The notes below the pieces were generated by a model. That model saw nothing but the letters and a program-made list of their open reading frames with translations. It was not told the DNA's origin and searched no databases. Shown here piece by piece: positions 6,276-8,645 of a stretch of DNA of 8,645 bases. Origin of the DNA: Actinomycetota bacterium (GTDB taxonomy: Bacteria; Actinomycetota; Thermoleophilia; Miltoncostaeales; Miltoncostaeaceae); the NCBI GenBank assembly GCA_005800465.1, contig SYFI01000010.1:1-8645 (forward strand), in the 5' to 3' direction. Numbering within the stretch: position 1 is the first letter of the stretch; each line of letters begins with the position of its first letter. The translations under genes were made by a program, and so were the position numbers.

Positions 6276-7067
6276 ATGCAGAACCCCGAATGGATCAACG
6301 ACCTGCGGCACCCCCCGCCCCTAGGCTTCCACGACGGCAAGGAGGAGTGAAAGCGGCTGCTCAGTGAGTTGGTGGGCACGTTCTTCCTCGTGCTGGTCGC
6401 CGCGGGCGCCGGGATGGTAATGGCCCAGTATCCGGGAACGGTCACGCTGCAGGCCGCAGTGGTGGCACCGGGCCTCATGGTGATGGCCATCACCATGTTC
6501 ATGGCCAGGGTGTTGGGCGCGCACCTCAATCCGGGAGTGAGCGTGGCCTTCGCGCTTCGTGGCGACTTCCCGTGGTACCGCGTGCCCGGCTACGTCGTCA
6601 TGCAGCTGTTGGGGGCCATCGTCGCCGCTGGGCTGCTTGAGGTGCTCACCAACCAGTCGGCCAAGGCGGGCGGGTCATACCCGGGCGCCAGTACTGGCGC
6701 CGTGGCGGCCTTTGCCACCGAGGCCGTGCTCACCTTCGGGCTGGTGAGCGTCATTCTCGGTACCGCCTCTGGCGCATAGAACATCGGCATCATCGGCGCC
6801 ATTGGCGTGGGCGGCTACATCGCGCTCGCTGGCCTGTGGGGCGCACCGCTCTCCGGGGCGTCAATGAACTCGGCCCGCACCTTCGGGCCAGATCTTGTGG
6901 GCGGAGACTTCAGCGACTTCTGGGTGTACGTGGCCGGACCATTCACAGGCGTGTTCATCGCCGTTGGCATCGCCTATCTGCTGCGTGGGTCAGGGGGAGG
7001 GGCGGATGGTTCGGACGCGGCGCAGGGCTCCATCAAGACCCTCATGAAGGATGCCGAGAAGAAGTAG
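6276..7067 (+). pseudogene. Aquaporin/MIP-family channel gene with two in-frame stop codons
   Basis: Read through its stops, the frame codes a 263-aa MIP-family channel for water or small neutral solutes. It shows the N-terminal 'LSELVGTFFLVLVAAGAG' helix, the first half-helix motif 'GAHLNPGVSVAFALRGDFPW' (NPG at 85-87), 'FATEAVLTFGLVSVILGTAS' and the second motif 'SGASMNSARTFGPDLV' (NSA at 198-200). Stop 1 is TGA at 6348-6350 (codon 25, where relatives have Trp in 'EWxRLxxE'). Stop 2 is TAG at 6777-6779 (codon 168, where relatives have Gln in 'GTASGAQNxG'). Each is one transition from the expected codon (TGG, CAG). The frame is otherwise intact to TAG 7065-7067. Other genes here end normally in TGA and TAG, so the code is not reassigned. 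Likely a young pseudogene or a sequence with errors. Both asparagines are kept, but the Pro of the second box is Ser, which is unusual. Confidence 0.8.
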
Positions 7068-7070
7068 GCC

Positions 7071-7081
7071 GGGCGGCGCCC
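7071..7081. terminator. Small GC hairpin between convergent genes
   Basis: GGGC, loop GGC, GCCC at 7071-7081 fills the 14-bp gap between the aquaporin stop and the stop of the convergent small gene. The stem is only 4 bp with no T-tract, so it is a weak terminator candidate at best. Confidence 0.2.
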
Positions 7082-7339
7082 TTACTCCATCGGGGCCAGA
7101 TGCTCCCGGCAGGCCGCCTCGTGGCCCGACCGAGAGATGCCCTGAAGCGACACCTCCACTGGCCATCCGGGGTCGGCCCCCCCGGCATCCTCGGGCGGTG
7201 CAGTGACCACGGCTTTCCACCGATCGGCCGAGCAGTACCAACCATCCGCGGCGAACTCGTTCAGCAGGTCGTGAAGGATGTCGGGCGGCCCCAACAGCAG
7301 GTAGCTCTTGGGGGTCAGAGGTGTCGGTGTGTCCGTCAC
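7082..7339 (-). CDS. Small protein of unknown function (85 aa)
   Basis: GTG start at 7339, TAA at 7084-7082, 85 aa. The sequence has protein-like composition ('PKSYLLLGPPDILHDLLNEF', 'DGWYCSADRWKAVVTAPPED', 'WPVEVSLQGISRSGHEAACR'): an amphipathic helix near 18-30, two strand-like pieces and two Cys. I recognise no family. A longer reading frame extends upstream but would lie antisense to two other genes; the start was set by TATCCT 7 nt upstream. It is convergent with the aquaporin gene (14 bp gap) and divergent from the 99-aa gene. Confidence 0.6.
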   Translation of the reverse strand: MTDTPTPLTPKSYLLLGPPDILHDLLNEFAADGWYCSADRWKAVVTAPPEDAGGADPGWPVEVSLQGISRSGHEAACREHLAPME

Positions 7340-7346
7340 GCGAGGG

Positions 7347-7352
7347 AGGATA
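7347..7352 (-). promoter_or_regulatory. -10 hexamer TATCCT for the 85-aa gene, overlapping the opposite promoter
   Basis: On the minus strand TATCCT precedes the GTG at 7339 by seven bases. Its first two bases (T and A, plus-strand 7351-7352) are also the first two bases of the plus-strand hexamer TAGAGT at 7351-7356, so the two -10 elements share the central TA. Confidence 0.55.
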
Positions 7353-7356
7353 GAGT
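7351..7356 (+). promoter_or_regulatory. -10 hexamer TAGAGT for the 99-aa gene and hydrolase operon
   Basis: TAGAGT is followed by eight bases (CCCCGCCC) and GTG at 7365. A GGGAGGA at 7344-7350 looks like a ribosome binding site but ends 14 nt from the GTG and would lie upstream of the transcript start, so it is probably not used as one. Confidence 0.6.
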
Positions 7357-7364
7357 CCCCGCCC

Positions 7365-7664
7365 GTGACGTCCCACAAGCACCGCTCATTCACCGGCGAA
7401 ATCGCCATGATGTTCGAAGACCAGCACCCGTACCGGGGCCGGGTCCTGCTCATCACCCTCGACACCACCGTGCCGCTTGAGCTCAACACCTTTGAGGTGA
7501 CGGGCGAATTGGCCGACCGCTTGGTGGACGTGATTGAGGAGGGGCAGATCGTGCGCATCGACTGCCGTGGCGACACGCAGGAGGTTGTGTCGCCCGAGAG
7601 CATCGAGACCTCCGACAAGACGGTGGCCATCGTGCTCGACATCGTGGTGATCGAGCAGGCGTGA
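7365..7664 (+). CDS. Small protein of unknown function (99 aa), coupled to the hydrolase
   Basis: GTG start 7365, TGA 7662-7664, 99 aa, no signal peptide. The body is strand-rich and acidic: 'YRGRVLLITLDTTVPLELNT', 'GELADRLVDVIEEGQIVRID', 'SDKTVAIVLDIVVIEQA', suggestive of a small beta-barrel (OB-like) fold, but I recognise no family. An alternative start is the Met pair at 7407-7412, which would remove 14 residues; GTG 7365 is preferred for its promoter spacing. Its stop codon overlaps the start of the alpha/beta hydrolase in GTGA, so the two are surely co-translated and may act together. Confidence 0.65.
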   Translation: MTSHKHRSFTGEIAMMFEDQHPYRGRVLLITLDTTVPLELNTFEVTGELADRLVDVIEEGQIVRIDCRGDTQEVVSPESIETSDKTVAIVLDIVVIEQA

Positions 7665-8293
7665 TCACCGAGTTCCTCACGATCGGGGGCGATGGCCCGG
7701 CGCTTGCGGCCGACATCACCCGGCCCGATCTCGGGGCACCGGTGGCGGGCGTGGTGGTGTGCCATCCGCACCCTGCATACGGCGGCACGCGGCAGTCGCA
7801 CATCGTGCGGGCGCTGGTGCGGGCATTCGTCGACCGGGGCATGGCCGCGCTCAGTTTCGACTTCCGCGGTGCAGGCGAGAGCCAGGGCGAGTCTCAGGGC
7901 AGCACGACCGAGTGGAGCGACGTCATCCGTGCGCTCGATGCGCTTGAGGATGCACTGCCGCCAGGTATTCCATTCGCACTCGCCGGGTATTCATTTGGTG
8001 CCTGGAGTGCGGTAAACGTGGCCGCTGGCGATCCCCGGGTGCTGGCCATTGCGCTGGTGGCTCCGGGTGCTTCGATGCCCGCCACCCTCGACGGCCGTCC
8101 CATCGCCATCGCGCACCCCGAGCACGACCACATCACCGAGCCCCAGGTGCTGGCCGACTGGCTGCAGGCGATCGGCGGCGGTGAACTCGCGGTCATTCAC
8201 GGTGCCGACCACTCCCTGCGTGATCGCGCGGGAGAGGTGTCAGATTACCTTGGTGACTTTTTGGCCCGCGTCCTTTTGGCTCCCGCGAATTAG
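7661..8293 (+). CDS. Alpha/beta hydrolase (COG2945-like)
   Basis: 210-aa cytoplasmic hydrolase. 'VVVCHPHPAYGGTRQ' (32-45) is the oxyanion-loop signature of short bacterial alpha/beta hydrolases; 'SFDFRGAGESQGE' (65-77) follows; the nucleophile elbow is 'GYSFGA' with Ser111; a likely acid is Asp156 in 'AHPEHDHI'; the catalytic His is His184 in 'GADHSL'. The length suits the minimal fold without a cap domain. It is an esterase/dienelactone-hydrolase-type enzyme of unknown substrate. GTG 7661 overlaps the previous stop (GTGA), so translation is coupled to the 99-aa protein. Its TAG stop (8291-8293) forms the first half of the ilvD -10 hexamer. Confidence 0.85.
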   Translation: MITEFLTIGGDGPALAADITRPDLGAPVAGVVVCHPHPAYGGTRQSHIVRALVRAFVDRGMAALSFDFRGAGESQGESQGSTTEWSDVIRALDALEDALPPGIPFALAGYSFGAWSAVNVAAGDPRVLAIALVAPGASMPATLDGRPIAIAHPEHDHITEPQVLADWLQAIGGGELAVIHGADHSLRDRAGEVSDYLGDFLARVLLAPAN

Positions 8294-8296
8294 AGT
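8291..8296 (+). promoter_or_regulatory. -10 hexamer TAGAGT for ilvD, containing the upstream stop codon
   Basis: TAGAGT is followed by seven bases (GCCAGCC) and the ATG at 8304. Bases 8291-8293 are also the TAG stop of the hydrolase gene. No ribosome binding site is present. Confidence 0.65.
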
Positions 8297-8303
8297 GCCA
8301 GCC

Positions 8304-8645
8304 ATGACGACGAACCCGTACCAGCAGCCTTCAGACCCCGCCAAGCGCAAGAGCGCCGCGATGACCGACGGTGCCGACCGCGCAGCAGCCCGCGCCATGC
8401 TCAAGGCCATTGGCTTTGACGACGCCGCACTGGCCAAGCCCATCATCGGCGTTGGCACGACATGGATCGAGACCATGCCGTGCAACATCAACCAGCGCGA
8501 TCTGGCCAAGCACGTGAAGGTGGGCATCCAGAAGGCCGGTGGAACGCCCATGGAGTTCAACACCATTTCGGTGTCAGACGGTGTGTCCATGGGCACCGAG
8601 GGCATGAAGGGTTCGCTGGTGAGCCGCGAGATCATCGCCGACTCC
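8304..8645 (+). CDS. ilvD: Dihydroxy-acid dehydratase, N-terminal part (runs off the window)
   Basis: First 114 codons of the Fe-S enzyme that dehydrates 2,3-dihydroxy-isovalerate and 2,3-dihydroxy-methylvalerate in valine, leucine and isoleucine synthesis. Diagnostic segments are 'DGADRAAARAMLKAIGFDD', 'PIIGVGTTWIETMPCNINQR' with the first cluster-ligand Cys (Cys59 in 'MPCN'), 'LAKHVKVGIQKAGGTPMEFN' and 'SVSDGVSMGTEGMKGSLVSR'. The full protein is normally about 560-620 aa, so the rest lies beyond 8645. The frame is clean throughout. The start is fixed by homology and by the TAGAGT hexamer 7 nt upstream, so the mRNA is probably leaderless and separate from the hydrolase operon. Confidence 0.95.
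   Translation, partial: MTTNPYQQPSDPAKRKSAAMTDGADRAAARAMLKAIGFDDAALAKPIIGVGTTWIETMPCNINQRDLAKHVKVGIQKAGGTPMEFNTISVSDGVSMGTEGMKGSLVSREIIADS

Noticed and set aside
6348..6779. Reassigned genetic code (TGA as Trp, TAG as Gln) suggested by the aquaporin stops
   Set aside because: Other genes in the window end naturally at TGA (5180-6064, 7365-7664, 3807-4145) and TAG (4152-5138, 7661-8293, 1932-3782), and reading through would run into neighbours.
7344..7350. GGGAGGA as a ribosome binding site for the 99-aa gene
   Set aside because: It is 14 nt from the GTG and overlaps the -10 hexamers, so it would lie upstream of the expected transcript start.
7082..7801. 239-aa version of the small minus-strand gene
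   Set aside because: The extra N-terminal part lies antisense to the 99-aa gene and the hydrolase and is low in protein-like pattern; the GTG at 7339 with TATCCT 7 nt upstream is the better start.

Overview
This GC-rich window has only short intergenic gaps and no mobile element, RNA gene or CRISPR array that I can see. The organism is probably a high-GC actinobacterium, possibly of the Thermoleophilia/Solirubrobacter type. That is inferred from protein character (aquaporin with an 'ALRGDFPW' segment, actinobacterial-style isocitrate/isopropylmalate dehydrogenase, DsbA-like protein with 'DPGCPWGYSA') and from the promoter style, not from any marker gene. Nearly every gene that begins its own transcription unit has a TANNNT -10 hexamer ending 6-8 nt before its start codon and no ribosome binding site at normal spacing, which points to leaderless mRNAs.

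Layout. (1) 1-767 (+): 3' part of an unrecognised gene whose reading needs two frame changes at G-runs. (2) 838-1935 (+): a dehydrogenase of the isocitrate/isopropylmalate family, interrupted by an apparent 1-nt and a 2-nt deletion that together restore the frame. (3) 1932-5138 (-): a tightly packed run of three genes. In transcription order these are a truncated GH15/trehalase-like protein with the N-terminal beta domain but almost no catalytic barrel, a 112-aa multi-pass membrane protein, and a 616-aa exported beta-helix protein with a choice-of-anchor-Q-like motif. The last gene meets the dehydrogenase tail to tail with overlapping stop codons. (4) 5180-6064 (+): a DsbA-fold protein with a CPWG site and a C-terminal extension, divergent from the block-3 promoter. 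(5) 6276-7067 (+): an aquaporin/MIP-family gene with two in-frame stop codons at positions expected to be Trp and Gln. (6) 7082-7339 (-) and 7365-7664 (+): two small unrecognised genes fired divergently from overlapping -10 hexamers. The second is translationally coupled to an alpha/beta hydrolase (7661-8293). (7) 8304-8645 (+): the start of ilvD (dihydroxy-acid dehydratase, branched-chain amino acid synthesis), running off the window. Its -10 hexamer contains the stop codon of the hydrolase.

Three of the plus-strand genes (1-767, 838-1935, 6276-7067) carry lesions while the other full-length reading frames are clean. Whether these are real pseudogenes or read/assembly errors cannot be decided from one sequence. 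The most interesting items are the consistent leaderless promoter architecture (including the shared bidirectional -10), the catalytic-domain-less GH15-like gene with its membrane and secreted partners, the DsbA-like protein with a possible winged-helix tail, and the double-stop aquaporin.
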